Part shown: piece after piece, positions 20,732-32,887 of the stretch | How positions within the stretch are numbered: the stretch's first letter is position 1 | Layout: each line of letters opens with the position of its first letter | Assembly (NCBI GenBank): GCA_963575745.1 | Contig: CAUYUJ010001744.1 | Span: 33,608-97,607 of the forward strand | Length of the DNA: 64,000 bases | Reading direction: 5' to 3' | Source: Prorocentrum cordatum | Taxonomy: Eukaryota; Sar; Dinophyceae; Prorocentrales; Prorocentraceae | Notes under the pieces: model-generated | The model's input: the letters and a program-made list of their open reading frames with translations, nothing else | Told to the model about the DNA's origin: nothing | Database searches by the model: none | Program-made: the position numbers and the translations under genes

Positions 20732-20962
20732 AAAGGAGGAGGAGGAGAAGGAGGCGGAGGAGGAGGAGGAGGAGGAGGAGAAAGCGGAGGAGGAGAGAGA
20801 AGGGAGGAGGGAGGAAGGGAGAGGAAGAGGAGCGAACCCGAGCCGAAGGAACGCCCGAGTCGCGCGTGTTCCTCTGGGGTGCTCCTCCGGAGAGGGCGAC
20901 GAGAGGAGGGTGGACGGGAGGAGAGAGAGAAAGAGAGAGAGAGAGAGAGATCCCCAGAGGTG
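20732..20962. repeat. (GGA)n and (GA)n microsatellite, abutting the LINE-1 5' end
   Basis: (GGA)n at about 20736-20835 and GA-rich tract at 20925-20952. It begins at the very base after the spliced-leader relic. Confidence 0.9.
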
Positions 20963-21087
20963 CCCCTATGCGTGGCTGCACCTCCAGCAGGGAGCCCCCC
21001 GACACGAGCCACGCTGCCCGGGGGAGGCGGGCGGGCTCGGAGGGCCCGGCCGCGCCTCGCCCCCCCTCCCAGCAGAGAAAGCGGCGC

Positions 21088-21148
21088 GCGGTCCTGCGCC
21101 GCCTCCTGAGTCGCTTCGATGGCCACGTCCCTCTTGACGGCCTCGGCC
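21088..21148 (-). other. Conserved peptide-coding segment O, copy 1
   Basis: The minus strand encodes AVKRDVAIEATQEAAQDR. The segment at 47188-47246 encodes the same peptide with Val for Ile, and nearly all nucleotide differences are at third codon positions. See findings. Confidence 0.5.
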
Positions 21149-21205
21149 CCCGGAGGTCGAGGGAGGACGAGAGGTCTGGCTGCCGCTCAGTGGGCCAGGG
21201 CGGGT

Positions 21206-21450
21206 GGCGTCGGAGGATCGCACCGCATCGCCCCTGCAGCTTCGGTGGCAACTCATGGGAGCATCCCATACCATCTCGTAGACTCTTGCGAGTCGGCGCT
21301 GATCGACGCGAACCGACGCCAACTCGACGCCAGTCGACGTTGAGTCGGCGCTATCTCATCGACTACTGGACACTCTTCGACGCTGACGCACTCCAAAGAC
21401 GGAACTGCAAGCGCACGCGAGGCTCCTGTTATCTGCTGCCGAACGTATCT
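21206..21450. mobile_element. Family K element (with a fragment of family A)
   Basis: 21206-21240 matches one end of family A (GTCGGAGGATCGCACCGCAT). From about 21245 the sequence (GATCGACGCGAACCGACGCC, GTCGGCGCT, AGACGGAACTGCAAGCG) resembles 41140-41285, including CTCATGGGAGC against CTCCCATGACTCG at opposite ends. The boundaries are approximate. Confidence 0.45.
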
Positions 21451-22371
21451 GAGACGTCGGCGCTGAGCAGATTCGGGGCGCACTGCCGACACCCGAGGAG
21501 CCCTCCACAGGCCCCCCACATCCAACCAACCTCGCACCTCGGGCCTCACCAGGGCCGAGTGGCCTCCCCTGCCTCTTCTGGTCACAGTCGCGCATGGGCT
21601 TACGAGAAACTCACCAGGAGAACACGAGAAAAAGACAGGAAGACCCCCGAACCCTTTGCAAAATCCAACTGGTCAATACTCAACCGGTCGATCTATATCA
21701 CATTGTCATCGCCCACATCGTCGTCTTCACCATCATCACTATCCGCATCCTGAGCCCCAACAATTCTGACTCGCCTCACCCACCTCATGGCCCGAGAACT
21801 GCTGGAGTAGCCCGAGAGGGCCATTGGGTGATCTCGGCATCCCATCCATCTCAAGCCTCCACGGGTTGCAGCTCGCCTGCGCCAATGACGAACGTCCCCC
21901 GCGAACCGAGAACACCAGGCAGCTCGCCCCTTAGCCCCCCGCCAGCCCCACGCCAAGGGGGGGGACATTATCTACGGGCGCAGCGGAAGACCCAACACTG
22001 CATTGCGTGGCATGCCCGCACCGACCACGACTCCTCACAGGCCCTACCTTCATTCCGCCTTTCGCCACTTCCTCTTCGTCCTCGTCCTCCGTCCTCCCTC
22101 TTACCCGTCCCCCCCCGTCGTCCAGCTCCTACGGCTCCTCCTTCCGCCGCCTCCTCCCTCTCCCACTCCCTGATCGTACTCAGCCTTCTCCGCCCTCCTC
22201 GTCGTCCACCTCCTCATTCTCCTCCTCGTCCGACGCCTTCCCTCTCTTCCTCCTTTTCCTCCTCCCCCTCCCCACCAGTCGCCCCCCCTCACGACGTCGC
22301 TATCCTCCTTCCCCCACCGCCCCCCTCCTCTTCCACCTTATCCGCTTCCTTATCCGAAGTGTACAGAGAGC
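21451..22371. other. No gene seen; pyrimidine-rich strand from 22060
   Basis: 21451-22059 shows no recognised feature. 22060-22345 is TCC/CTC-rich on the plus strand, and open frames there are Pro/Ser-rich low complexity. Confidence 0.5.
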
Positions 22372-22411
22372 GTGGCACATAGTGTGACAGCCCTGGCGTG
22401 GCACATAGTGC
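22372..22411 (+). repeat. Short direct repeat GCGTGGCACATAGTG
   Basis: Two copies of GCGTGGCACATAGTG about 27 bp apart, immediately before the minisatellite. Confidence 0.8.
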
Positions 22412-22427
22412 TGCTCGGTTACGTCTG

Positions 22428-23632
22428 GGAAATATCCTCACAGCCCGGCCTTAAAACTGCCAACGACATACCCTCACGCCCCTCGCTTAAAACGGCCAGC
22501 GAAACATTCTCACACCCCTCGCTCGAAACTGCCAGCGAGATATCCTCACCGCCCCTGGCCTAAAACTGCCAGCTAAATATCCACACCCCCTGGACTACAA
22601 ACTGCCAGCGAAATATCCTCAGCCCCCTCGCTTGAAACTGCCAGCAAAATATCCTCAACCCCCTGACGTCAGAAATATCATCACACACAACTGAAAACTG
22701 CTAGCGAGATATCTTCACCCCCTAGCCTAAAACTGCCAGCGAAATATCCTCCCCGCCCTGGCTTCACACTGCCAGCGAAATATCCTCACACCCCTCAGAA
22801 AAATATCCTCACCCCTGGCCTAAAACTGCCGGCAAAATATCCACACCACCCCTGGCCAAAAACTGCCAGCGAAATGTCCTCACACCACTCGCTTGAAACT
22901 GCCAGCAAAATATCCCCAACCCCTATGACTTAAAACTGCCAGCGGAACATCCATAACCTGCGGCCTGAAAATTGCCAGTGAACTATCATCACACCCCTCG
23001 CTTAAAACTGCCAGCGAAATATCCTCAACAACCCTCGCTTCAAACTGCCCGCTAAACATCCTTAAACCCCTGACATAAAACTGCCAGCAATCTATCCTCA
23101 GCCCCCTCGCTTGAAACCGCCAGCGAAATATCCGAATCGCCCCTGGCCTAAAACTGCCAGCTCAATATCCTCACTCCCTGGCCTAACACTGCCAGCGAAA
23201 TACCCTCCACCCACGGCCTTAAAACTGTCAGCGACATATCCTTAACCTCCCTGGCCTAAAACTGCCATCGAAATCTCCTCACCCCCTGGCTGAAAAATTG
23301 CCACCGACATATCCTCACGCCCCTGACTTGAAAGTTCAAACCAAATATTCCCACCCCTCGCTTGAAACTGCCAGCGAAATATCTTCACCGCCCCTGGCCT
23401 AAACCTGCAAGCTACATATCCTCAGCCCCTGGCCTAAAGCTGCCAGCGAAATATCCTCAACCCCTGGCCTTACAACTGCCAGCGACATATCCTCACCGCC
23501 CCTGGCCCAAAACTGCCAGTTAAATATCCTCACACCCTGGACTCAAAACTGCCAGCGAAATATCCTAAACCCACGGCCTCGAAACTGCCAGCAAAATATC
23601 CTCACTCCTGGAAATAAAACTGCCATCTAACG
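22428..23632 (+). repeat. 1.2-kb degenerate minisatellite, unit about 37 bp
   Basis: Roughly 32 units with the core AAACTGCCAGCGAAATATCC followed by TCACCCCCTGGCCTAA. Units vary by substitutions and small indels and all are in one orientation. There is no long reading frame through the array. A (CAGT)n stub follows at 23653-23672. Confidence 0.95.
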
Positions 23633-24385
23633 GCATTGGTGATGCAGCCGTCAGTTCAGTCAGTCAGTCAGTTAAACAGTCAATCTAAAATCAAATTTCT
23701 GGTTGCGCCCGTAAACCAAGATTCTATATGGCTTGCACCGCCCCTCCTTTGGCAACTTTGCACCATCTTGTGTTTCCTGGGCCATCCTCGGCATCCACCC
23801 CGTGGCCCCCAGTCGGGCGGTCCAAAGACTTCAGTTGGGAGGACGCGGTTGGTCCGAGAGGCGAGAGGCCACAATCGCAATCAAATGTCACGGGCAAGTC
23901 GAGGCAAAATCGACCGAAATCTGTGGCTCAGGCCTTGTGGACGAAACAGGCTGCCCAACACGTAGTCTTGTAAGCGCTTGACCCCAAGCCACGCTCCACC
24001 CCGTCCACCCCGCCGCAGACCCTCCCCCTGCGCCTCCGCTGCGTCGGCCTGATCGTCGGAGGAGTTGGCCTGCTCCTGATGGGCGTCGCACACGCTGCGT
24101 GCCGTGTGGGAATATGACGGCCCAGTGGTGACGTACTGGTCAGATTATCAGCGTCCCCCATTCGAGCACAGCCCGCAGCACAGGACAAGCCAAGAACCAG
24201 CACGTCAACATACGCACTCGTGACAACACTAAGTCTAGCTGCGCCCATCGCACCAAGTCGCGTCCGGCGCCGCAGGCTCAAAAGAAACCTGCAACGACGA
24301 GCGCGATCGAACCAGCGGCAGGACACTCGCTTGCTGGAAACCGCGATAGAGGGGAACAGAGAACGACATAAACATAAACACAAGT
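23633..24385. other. No feature recognised
   Basis: Moderate GC. Short frames only. Confidence 0.4.
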
Positions 24386-24535
24386 TGTCGAACGTCCGCG
24401 CGAATCTGTTGTGGATCGGCGCTGGATCCCCCTGGCGGCGCCTCCGGCGGCGCCCCTGGCGCGCTCTGCGCGCCAGGGTGGAGGGTCCAACGCAAATTCA
24501 CGGAATCTGGGCGGACCTCCAAGAAATCATGCTTA
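24386..24535. mobile_element. MITE-like family C, copy 1
   Basis: Inverted ends (GTCCGCGCGAATCT and AATCTGGGCGGACCT) flank GGATC and a GC-rich palindromic centre (GGCGCGC, GCGCGCC). It is one of six copies. Confidence 0.65.
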
Positions 24536-25807
24536 TGCCGTTTTTCCCTCCTCGAGGCAAGGAGAGGAGCTTCGCTGCTCGAGCCGTAGACAGCACCGCG
24601 TTCCCCCCGCCGCGGCGCGGCCCCGGGGAGAACAGCAGGGGCATCGGCACCGCTGGTTCGAGGCTTCCGCCCGCATGGGGCACGGAAAACATGGGCACGA
24701 TGCTCAACAACAAATGTTGTCCAAAACGGACGACGGCCGCTGTTGGGCAGGCGGCCATCTGTCTGCGGTGGACAACGTCCAAGGCGACACCGACAGGAAG
24801 TCCTCTGCAAAATGAACAGGATCTGGTGTCAGTCGAAGGCGGCCGCGGGGTTCTGAGCTGGTTGGACCTCGGGGAAATATGTCAAAACGGATATAAAAGA
24901 CAAATCCGTTCAAAATTTGTGTCCAGACCCCTCCATGGGTCCATCTGGTGCAACAAATCACCCCAGGTCCGTTTTTGACCGTCCCAGGACCTGGAAACAG
25001 CCCCCAGAGACCGAAAAAGGCGAAAACCTCCTCGAACACAAACATCGGACATCGCCCCCTCTTGCCTGGGCGCTGGAACCGATGCTGGGCCACCTCAGAC
25101 CCCCAGCCAGCTCCAAGCCGTTAGCATTCGTACCCATTAGCTTCGCATCTCCACTTCGATCGTACCGACCCACCGACACCCTCGAGACTGGTGCGGCGAT
25201 GGATCTGCACGACGCGCCCTGCAGCCCGCATCTGAAGACGGACGTTCCCGTCGCGGCTGGTGGATCCGACGCAGCGAGGCGCTGGGGCTGGACACGGTCG
25301 GGTCTACTACCACTCAGAATTGAGAGGGGGGGTGTCCAAAGGCGTGCCTGGCGCACGCAGCAAGAACAGAGGACCGGACCGGAGCCAGCGCACGTGGAGG
25401 GTGCCTCTGGACGCCCGAAGTGGGTACGGACCAACGCCCCGAACACACGCGCACACACGCGCCAACGACGAGACAACGTCTGCAATTGACTGTCTCCACC
25501 GCCCGTTCGGCGGCGCGCAGAGGGGCGGGGCGCCCGGGAGCGGTCTGCTGCGAACGCAGGGGCCCCCCTCCTCCTGGACGGGATCCCAAGGAGCTGCCGG
25601 GAGGGGGCGGAAGGCCCCCCCCTCCTGAGACCCGCGAGCACTCCCCACCCCACCCCGCGAGGCCCCCTCCCCGCGAGCCCCTCCCCCCCCGGGGAGTCCC
25701 CCCCCCGCGAGCCCCCCCCCACCCGCGGTTCCCAGGGAGCCGCGTCCTGGGCGCGCCGAAGGCCTGTGCGGCAGGCCCGTGCGTGGTGGACTGGCCGGCC
25801 GAGAAGA
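24536..25807. other. No gene called
   Basis: Frames such as minus 24958-26106 and plus 24917-25489 lack motifs and overlap. 25610-25740 is C-rich. No repeat family recognised. Confidence 0.4.
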
Positions 25808-25985
25808 TACAGTCGGCCCGTATCAGAAGGATGCGCGAGAAGGATGCGAGGGCCTTGGACGCCCATGTCGAAGCTTTTCGAGCGCGGCGCGGCGAACGAA
25901 AAGTGGCCAAGGATGGACAGAGGAGGCAGGGATGCGAGGGTGCCCCTGGGGAGGTTGCCCATCCTCACGATGTGGGCTGACTGTA
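25808..25985. mobile_element. MITE-like family D, copy 2
   Basis: The element is 178 bp with ends TACAGTCGGCCCGTAT and GGGCTGACTGTA, and a shared interior GGGCCTTGGACGCCCATGTC. Confidence 0.8.
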
Positions 25986-26007
25986 GAGGCCTCCTTGAGT
26001 GACTGCC

Positions 26008-26246
26008 ACCAGACCACCGCGACCTGACCCGAAGACCCAAGGTTCGGGTTTGGCGGGGTACGGGTTCCACATGTGTTTTGTCCATGTTCTCCGAGCACCA
26101 GACCACCCCAACCTGACACGAAGACCTAGGGTTCGTTCGGCTTGGCGGGGTACGGGTTCCAACCGTGATTTGTTTTTAAATTTCCCCGACACCCTCCCCA
26201 CACACACACTGGCATTTGGGCCTTCGGGTTGGGTTGGGGTGGCTTG
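26008..26246. repeat. Roughly 90-bp duplication with a third inverted partial copy
   Basis: Two direct copies (AGACCACC at 26011 and 26100; TTGGCGGGGTACGGGTTCCA in both) are followed by an inverted partial copy near 26216-26246 (CCTTCGGGTTGGGTTGGGGT). Confidence 0.75.
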
Positions 26247-26251
26247 GTGGG

Positions 26252-26447
26252 TGGCGAGCGATACATGGGGTCGGAGTAGATAGGCTCGGAGGGTCGCGCC
26301 TCATCGCCGATACATCGGCGATGCATCGTCGACGTCGGCGACATCGACGTGCAGCAAATCGGGCTCCGCACCCGGCCGCGTCGCCGATGCATCGGCGATG
26401 CGGCGCGATCCCCCGACCCTTCGACTCCGACCCCATTTAGGAGGCCC
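26252..26447. mobile_element. MITE-like family A, copy 2
   Basis: ATGGGGTCGGAGTAGAT at the left and CGACTCCGACCCCAT at the right are inverted, around CATCGCCGATGCATCGGCGAT-type cores. The outer GGCCTCC end is intact only at the right. Confidence 0.8.
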
Positions 26448-27495
26448 AGCGAAGAGGGATCCGGCCAAGCGTTAGTGGTAATACTGTCAATGCTGAACGT
26501 GATAGGCTGATCGTTTCGTCACCACCTCAAAGGCAAGGTGCCGCGCGTCCGCCCTCGCCTCCCACCGTGAGCCAAACCGCCGTGGGAGCGGGGCGCCTGC
26601 ATCATCTTCGAGCGAGCGAGCGAGAGCATTCAAGTGGCGTCAGCAGAGCAGCAAAATCATGGTCAGTTCACTGCGTCGAATGATACATGACAGACCTCTT
26701 GATCTTTCACACAAGGCCGCCCAGCTGCCAGGAGCGCCCAGAAGTTACACCGCAGAGCGCCCGCCTGGGAAGAACCCCGCCCCCCACCTCGACAAAGGCC
26801 CGCCTCGGGCTGGCCCCAGGGTCCCCCGTTGGGCAGAGCCCTGCCTCGGGTCAGAGGCTCGGCAATGGTCCGTGCGAGGCAAGTCCGCTCAAATGGGCTC
26901 GTATGGGTCTCCGCTCAGATGGGCTCGTGTGGCCCAGTGGAGGTGAGGCCCAGAGGCGAAGCGCTCGCCTCCACTGGGCTGCGTATGGGTCTCCCTGGCC
27001 TCCCTCCCGCTCGCAGCTGAATGGGAGCCCCCGTGTCGGGGGGTCCTGGGTTGGTCAGCCTCCCTCGTGGCGGTGGAGCGGGCCCAGGCCCCCCGCAAGG
27101 CACTGGCACATCCATCCGTTGCTAGTGCGGCTGCCTGTTGTCAGGTTTTGGAGGCGCTGGGCGTGGAGCTACTTGATGAAAGGCGACAAAAATGAACGGA
27201 GGGGGGAGGGGGGGGGGAACGTGCACCTTTGGCGCCCTCTTTTGGACCCAGGGGGTCCCTCCAGGGCACAGAAAGGGCCACCCATGATCGCCCGCACCTT
27301 CCCGCCCGAATCCGCAGCCCCCGCAGGAGGCCACCAGCCATGAGCACGCCTGCCCGAGGCCACGAGGCACAGGAGGCCCAAAGGGCAGAATGTGGACGGG
27401 CACTCCTGCTCCTCCGACGCCACTGCCCCCCCACGACGCAGCACCCGCCACGACTGCCCGAGGCCACAAAAGGGAGGCCAAAAGGCAACATGCGG
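26448..27495. other. No gene seen; hairpin at 26932-26979
   Basis: GCCCAGTGGAGGTGAG (26932-26947) pairs with CTCGCCTCCACTGGGC (26964-26979). The rest shows no recognised feature. Confidence 0.5.
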
Positions 27496-27640
27496 ATACA
27501 GCAGGAGCTCCGCCACGAGAAACCTTCCACAAGAAACCGAGCCTCGAAACCCGTGGGGTCGAAAAATCACCGAGGCCCGGGAACACCAGGGCACCCTGGA
27601 GGCAAGCCGGGTGTGTTGCTGCCCCCCCCTACGCCACGCC
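27496..27640. mobile_element. Family E element, copy 1
   Basis: It contains CCTTCCACAAGAAACCGA and CAGGGCACCCTGGAGGCAAG, shared in order with 41280-41465 and 49142-49319. Ends are approximate. Confidence 0.6.
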
Positions 27641-28994
27641 CGCTCCGCCCCCCCCCCCCGCCTCGCGCTGGACCCGGGGAGCCACGTGCCGCCCCCGGAC
27701 CGAGGGGACGCGCTCCCGCTGGAAGGCGGCGGCGGCGGTGTGCAGCGCGCGGGCCCCCTCTGCCCGGGACCCTGGGCCGGGGGGTCGGCCTGGCCAGGCC
27801 TGCGATGCGAGTCCTCCAGTGCCGAGGGGGGCCAACCTACAGAGGCCGGAAGCGTCGAAGCGCCTCGTCCCCGCCTCCTCCCAGAAGGTAGACCGGCCGA
27901 GAAGGATCCGCCCGCCCCTTGGACGCTCGCGGTGCACAAACCCATGGACACGGACGACGCACCCAGAATCCTCATCCAACGCTGCCGCCGTGGTGGCCCC
28001 GTCCATACCACGGGGGCGGGCTGCACCTCGCCGTTGACGGGTGCCACCAGAGTCCTGCCCCCCTCCCCCCCTGCTGCCCATCCCAGGAGGATGTCCCGAA
28101 CAGATCAGGGCGGAGTGGGTTCCAACATGTCGGCGTGGGGGGGGGTGGGGGGCGCGCTCCAGGGCTCCAGGACTGCTGCCTGCGCATCCCAAGGAGTGGC
28201 GTCCTGTGAGAACCAGTCAAACGGAGCCTCTTCCGAGAGCTCGTGGTCTGGCGCGGGGGGGCGTCCCTGGGCTCGGGGGGTCTGCTGCTGCCCATCCCCA
28301 GAGGGCGGCTTGCACACACAAGTCAGGTCGGTGCCTCCTTCAACAACACTTCGGCGCTCGGGGGGGGGGGAGCGCTTCTGGCCTCCGGGACAGTCGGGTG
28401 CGCCGAGAAGAGCGGGCAGAAACAGAGGGGGGCTAGGGCATCGTGGCCCGAGGCATGTGCGCGGACAGGGGTGGGGCAGCGAGAGCACTGAAAAAGCCGA
28501 GAAGAGGAGGCCACGAAAGCAGGGAGACTGAGTGGCCCTGGCCATGGTATCCACACACACTTGTTCCTTCGGCGGCGAGGCAGAGTTGGCTGCACCAGCG
28601 CAAGAGCAAACACACCACACACACACACACACCCTCACCCCCTTTTTTGGACGCCTCCGAAATCAGAACGGCATCCGCGAGAAAATAAGTGGGCCCTGGC
28701 TGAAGAGACGCTGGAGGCCCGAGCAAATCCAGAGATCTGGAAATCGGTGGTCTTGGGAGGGGGGAGAAATGCATGACGGGGGGATCGAGGAAGTGAGGGA
28801 GGGAGGGAGGCAATGCTGAGAAAATGCTCAGTAACATGGGCACGCACGCCTGTCGTGGCGGGCCCGAGACCCTGAGCCGACACGCCAAGCCCCCGGTGGA
28901 CACCAGGTCGAAACAGGGTCTGTTTCGTACTGTCTTGTTGACCCACAGTCCATCTTCGCGACGAGAGAAGTCAGCAGCAGTCGCTTACACCTGG
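27641..28994. other. No gene seen
   Basis: GC-rich, with runs of G and C and a (CA)n tract at 28610-28635. Open frames are compositional. Confidence 0.4.
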
Positions 28995-29215
28995 TCATAA
29001 TCATTACCTGCAGCCTCATCATCATTACCATCACTATCATCAGCATCAGCATCCATCAGCATCAGCATCATCATCATCATCAGCAGCATGATCATCATCA
29101 GCATCAGCAGCATCAGCATCAGCATCAGCATCATGAGCAGCAGCATCATGAGCAGCAGCATCATCATCAGCATCATCAAAATCATCGTCAGCATCATCAT
29201 CGACATAATACGAAT

Positions 29216-29269
<54 letters not shown>

Positions 29270-29530
29270 GTCCATCAACATAATCATCATCAGCAGCATT
29301 ATGTTTCGAATCGGAATCATCATCATCTTCATCGGCATCATCACTATAACCAGCATCATAATAATCAGCATCATAAGAATCAGCATCATAATACTCAGCA
29401 TCATCACTATCACCAACATCAGCATAATCATAATCAGAAGCAGCATCACCATCATCAGCATCACCAGCAACATAATGCTCATCATCATAATCAGCATCAT
29501 CACTTTCACCATCATCATCATCATCATCAG

Positions 29531-29584
<54 letters not shown>

Positions 29585-30894
29585 AATCAGCATCATCATC
29601 ATCAGAAGCAGCATCATCATCACTATCATCATCATCAGCATCAGCATCACCATGATCGTCGGCATCGTCATCATCGCCATCATCATCATCAGCAGCAGCA
29701 ACAGCAGCAACAACAGCAGCAGTAGCAGCGTCCTCCTCCTCCTCCTCCTCGTCCCTCTTCCCCTCACTCCAAACATGAAGAGGTCCTCGTACACCTCGTT
29801 CATCGACGCGTTCGACGCGACGAACTGCGAGCTGGCGTTCTCCTCCGCCTGGCTCGGCCAGCCGAAATTCATCGCCCACTATGCGCTACCCGATCCTGGT
29901 CCTTTTCCTCATTGCCATCGTCTTGGCCATGATCAGCATAATCATCATCACCACCACAATCAGCATCATCATCATCATCATCATCATCAGCATCATCATC
30001 AGTTGCATCTTCATCACCACCACCACCACCACCACCTTCATCATCATCACCACCACCAACGACACCATCAGCATGACAATCATAACTAGCAGAAACACGA
30101 TCATCAGCACCAGCACAAGCAACATCAGCATCCTCATCAGCATCAGCATCATCATTATCAGCATCGTCCGTATCATCATCAACAATCGGGTCATCATCCT
30201 ATTCGCCATCATTGTTGTCATAATCATCAGCAGCAGCAGCCGCGGCATTATCATCCTCCTCAGAATCCTCAGCATTGTCAGCATCATGTCAGCATCATCA
30301 TCATCATCAGCATCATCCGCATCAACATTATCATCATCAACATCATCGTCCTTCCAACCGTCGTCATCAACACCATTGGTATCAGCGTCATCATCATCAT
30401 CAGCATCAGCATCAGCATCGTCAGCATCATCAGCATTATTATCGGCATTCAAATCGTCGTCATCATCATCACCATCGTCATCATTGTCATCAGCATCATC
30501 ATCAGCATCGGCATCAACAGCATCATCATAGTCAGAAGCATCATCACTAACATCACCAGCTTCAGCATTATCATCCTCGGCCTGATCCTCAGCATCAGCA
30601 CCCTCCCCACCATCGTGCTCATCATCACCATCGGCAGTATCATCAGCAGTAGCATCAGCATAAGGATTACAGCAGCATCATCATGAGCATCAGCATCAGT
30701 ATCATCATCCTCATCACCATCATCACCAACAGCAGCATCCTCATCAGCATCATCATTATCAACATCAGCATCAGCATCAGCATCATCATCATCAGCATCA
30801 TCATCATCGGCATCATCATCGGCATCATCATCAGCATTATCAACATCATAGTCAGCAGCATCCCTATCCTCCTCCTCCTCATCATCAGCACTAG

Positions 30895-30953
<59 letters not shown>

Positions 30954-31440
30954 CAATCCGACCACCACCACCACCGTCACCATCGCCAGCGTGAGCATCA
31001 TCAGCAGCAGAATCATCATCAGCATCAGTATCATCGTCATCATCATCATCATCATCATCATCGTCATCATCATCATCATAATCGTCATCATCGTTAGCAT
31101 CAGCATCATCAACATAATCATCATCAGCATCATCGGCATCATCATCATCACCACCATCACCCTCATCCTCGCCATCATCCCCACCCGCCTCCTCATCATC
31201 ACCATCAACATCAACATCATCATCATCATCATCATCACAATCCGACCACCACCACCACCACCATCACGATCGCCAGCGTCAGTATCATCATCAGAAACAG
31301 CATCATCAATATTTGCATCATAATCATCATTATCATCCTCATCATCATCATCATCCTCATCAGCATCATCAGCATCATCATCATCGTCAGCATCATCATC
31401 ATCGTCAGCATCATCATCATTATCATCAGCCACCGTGCCA
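28995..31440. repeat. 2.4-kb CAT-trinucleotide satellite
   Basis: Nearly continuous (CAT)n with CAG/CGT/CAC variants at 28995-29740, 29935-30660 and 30661-31440, broken by a non-repetitive island at 29741-29934. The blocks ATCACAATCCGACCACCACC (30949 and 31228) and GTCACCATCGCCAGCGT-like (30975 and about 31262) occur twice, showing segmental duplication inside the array. Frames through it are runs of Ile, Met or Asp. Confidence 0.95.
29741..29934 (+). other. Non-repetitive island inside CAT satellite, possible coding fragment
   Basis: After a (TCC)n stub the plus strand reads MKRSSYTSFIDAFDATNCEL, then AFSSAWLGQPKFIAHYALPD. The composition is protein-like and quite unlike its surroundings. 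The nucleotide sequence is C/G-ending in codon third positions, as in dinoflagellate genes. It may be an exon relic. No family recognised. Confidence 0.3.
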
Positions 31441-31679
31441 TGTGCACGTGTGGGCATGCTAGACTGCGCCTCTGCTGTCTGGCACAGTTTCTTTAATAAG
31501 TTCTATGGCGGGCCCGATCCCAGGCTTGCGAGCGTCGTTGTAAAATGTCCACCTCTTTTCAACCGACTGGGGCACGGTTTCGAGACGCTTCTATCTTTCC
31601 AGACCCCCCCCGAGCGGATAAACATAGAGTGAGCAACACATCAACCTAAAAACACATTAAATCATAATAAATCGTCAAA
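31441..31679. other. No feature seen
   Basis: Non-repetitive sequence with an A-rich part at 31620-31690. Confidence 0.4.
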
Positions 31680-32095
31680 ATACAGAAAAAAACGCCCCAA
31701 GGCAAACAGCTTCGCCCCAGCGCAATCAAAAAGCCTCCAAGGCAGCCCAAGACTGCCCAAGAAGACCTCCACACACTTCAAGAGAGCCCCAGTATGGCCT
31801 AAGATGGTCTCAAGACGGCCCCAGAGGTCCCCACAACGGGCTCGGAAGCTCCAAGAGGACGCCTAAGAGGCCCTCGAAAGCAATCACAAATCTCAATTCC
31901 ATTAGGGTTTTGACGGATGTCAGCATACCGGCCCTTTCTGGCTTCAGAAAACCCAGGACGGCCCAGAAGGTCCCCAAGAGAGGTCCAAGACAGCCCAACA
32001 GGGTCCTCCGAGGGGCCCCCCTACAGGACACCAAACGCCTCCAACACGAACCTCAAGGGCTTCCAAGAGACCCCCGAAGCCCCAGAGAAGCTCCA
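31680..32095. repeat. CCAAGA-type degenerate repeat
   Basis: CCCAAGA(C/G)-type units in the plus orientation. Same family as 4680-5170 and 43260-43925, inverse of 5690-7260. Confidence 0.75.
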
Positions 32096-32184
32096 ACATG
32101 AGTCTTTCACTCAAACACCTGTATGCTGTGCTGCCGCGCTGGCGCGGTGGCGGGGCGTACCGCAGGCAGCTGGATAATTATTGA

Positions 32185-32520
32185 TAGTGTCATTGCCACC
32201 ATCATCATCATCATCGTCAGCATCACAATCATCATCATCATCATGCTCATCATCATAATAATCATCAGCATCATCATAATCATCATCAGCATCATCATCA
32301 CCGCCACCACCAACATCATCAGCATCAGCTTTATTATCTACAGCATACGTAACATGATCATCGTCATCGTGATGAACATCGTCACCATCATAAACATCGG
32401 CATGATCGTCATCGCCTCTCCTCATCCCTCTGCTCCTGCTCCTCATCATCATCATCCTCATCATCAGCAGCAGCACTATCACCGCCGCAGCATCATCATC
32501 AGCATCATCAGCATTCTCCA
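32185..32520. repeat. CAT-rich microsatellite
   Basis: Interrupted (CAT)n with CAG variants. Confidence 0.9.
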
Positions 32521-32887
32521 GAATTTCGAGGCGAATCCAGACGTGGCGCAAAGTACGCGCTGGAAGGGTGCAACAATGCCCAAAGCGCAGAAAAGAGCCG
32601 CCATCGACAACTCGATGGTCGCGTCTCCTGGTCGATCCTCGATCCCCCCGAGGCCCTGGATATGTCCATGCCCTGGACGTGTCCAAACCATCGACTGGGG
32701 GACGCACCCCCAGGACCTCAAGCTAGATGTGGATGGCTCCTGCCCCGCGGAGGGGGGGGGGTCCTGAACGTTTTGGTGGAACACTCCGGGGGCGGGGCAA
32801 GGGGGGGGGCAGAAAGGCACCATGTCCAGCGGTCCAACGCAAGCTGAGGTCCTCGTGGGAAAGTCTCCAAACCGCTGGATCGGGGGA

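Noticed and set aside
22428-23632. CRISPR array
   Set aside because: Units are degenerate and contiguous with no unique spacers; this is a eukaryotic minisatellite.
26600-26630. GAGCGAGCGAGCGAGAG as a family B end
   Set aside because: It is a short (GAGC)n run without the rest of the element.
29046-30532. Asp-rich, Met-rich and Ile-rich proteins of 188-333 residues
   Set aside because: All are CAT-trinucleotide translations in different frames; only the island at 29741-29934 is non-repetitive.
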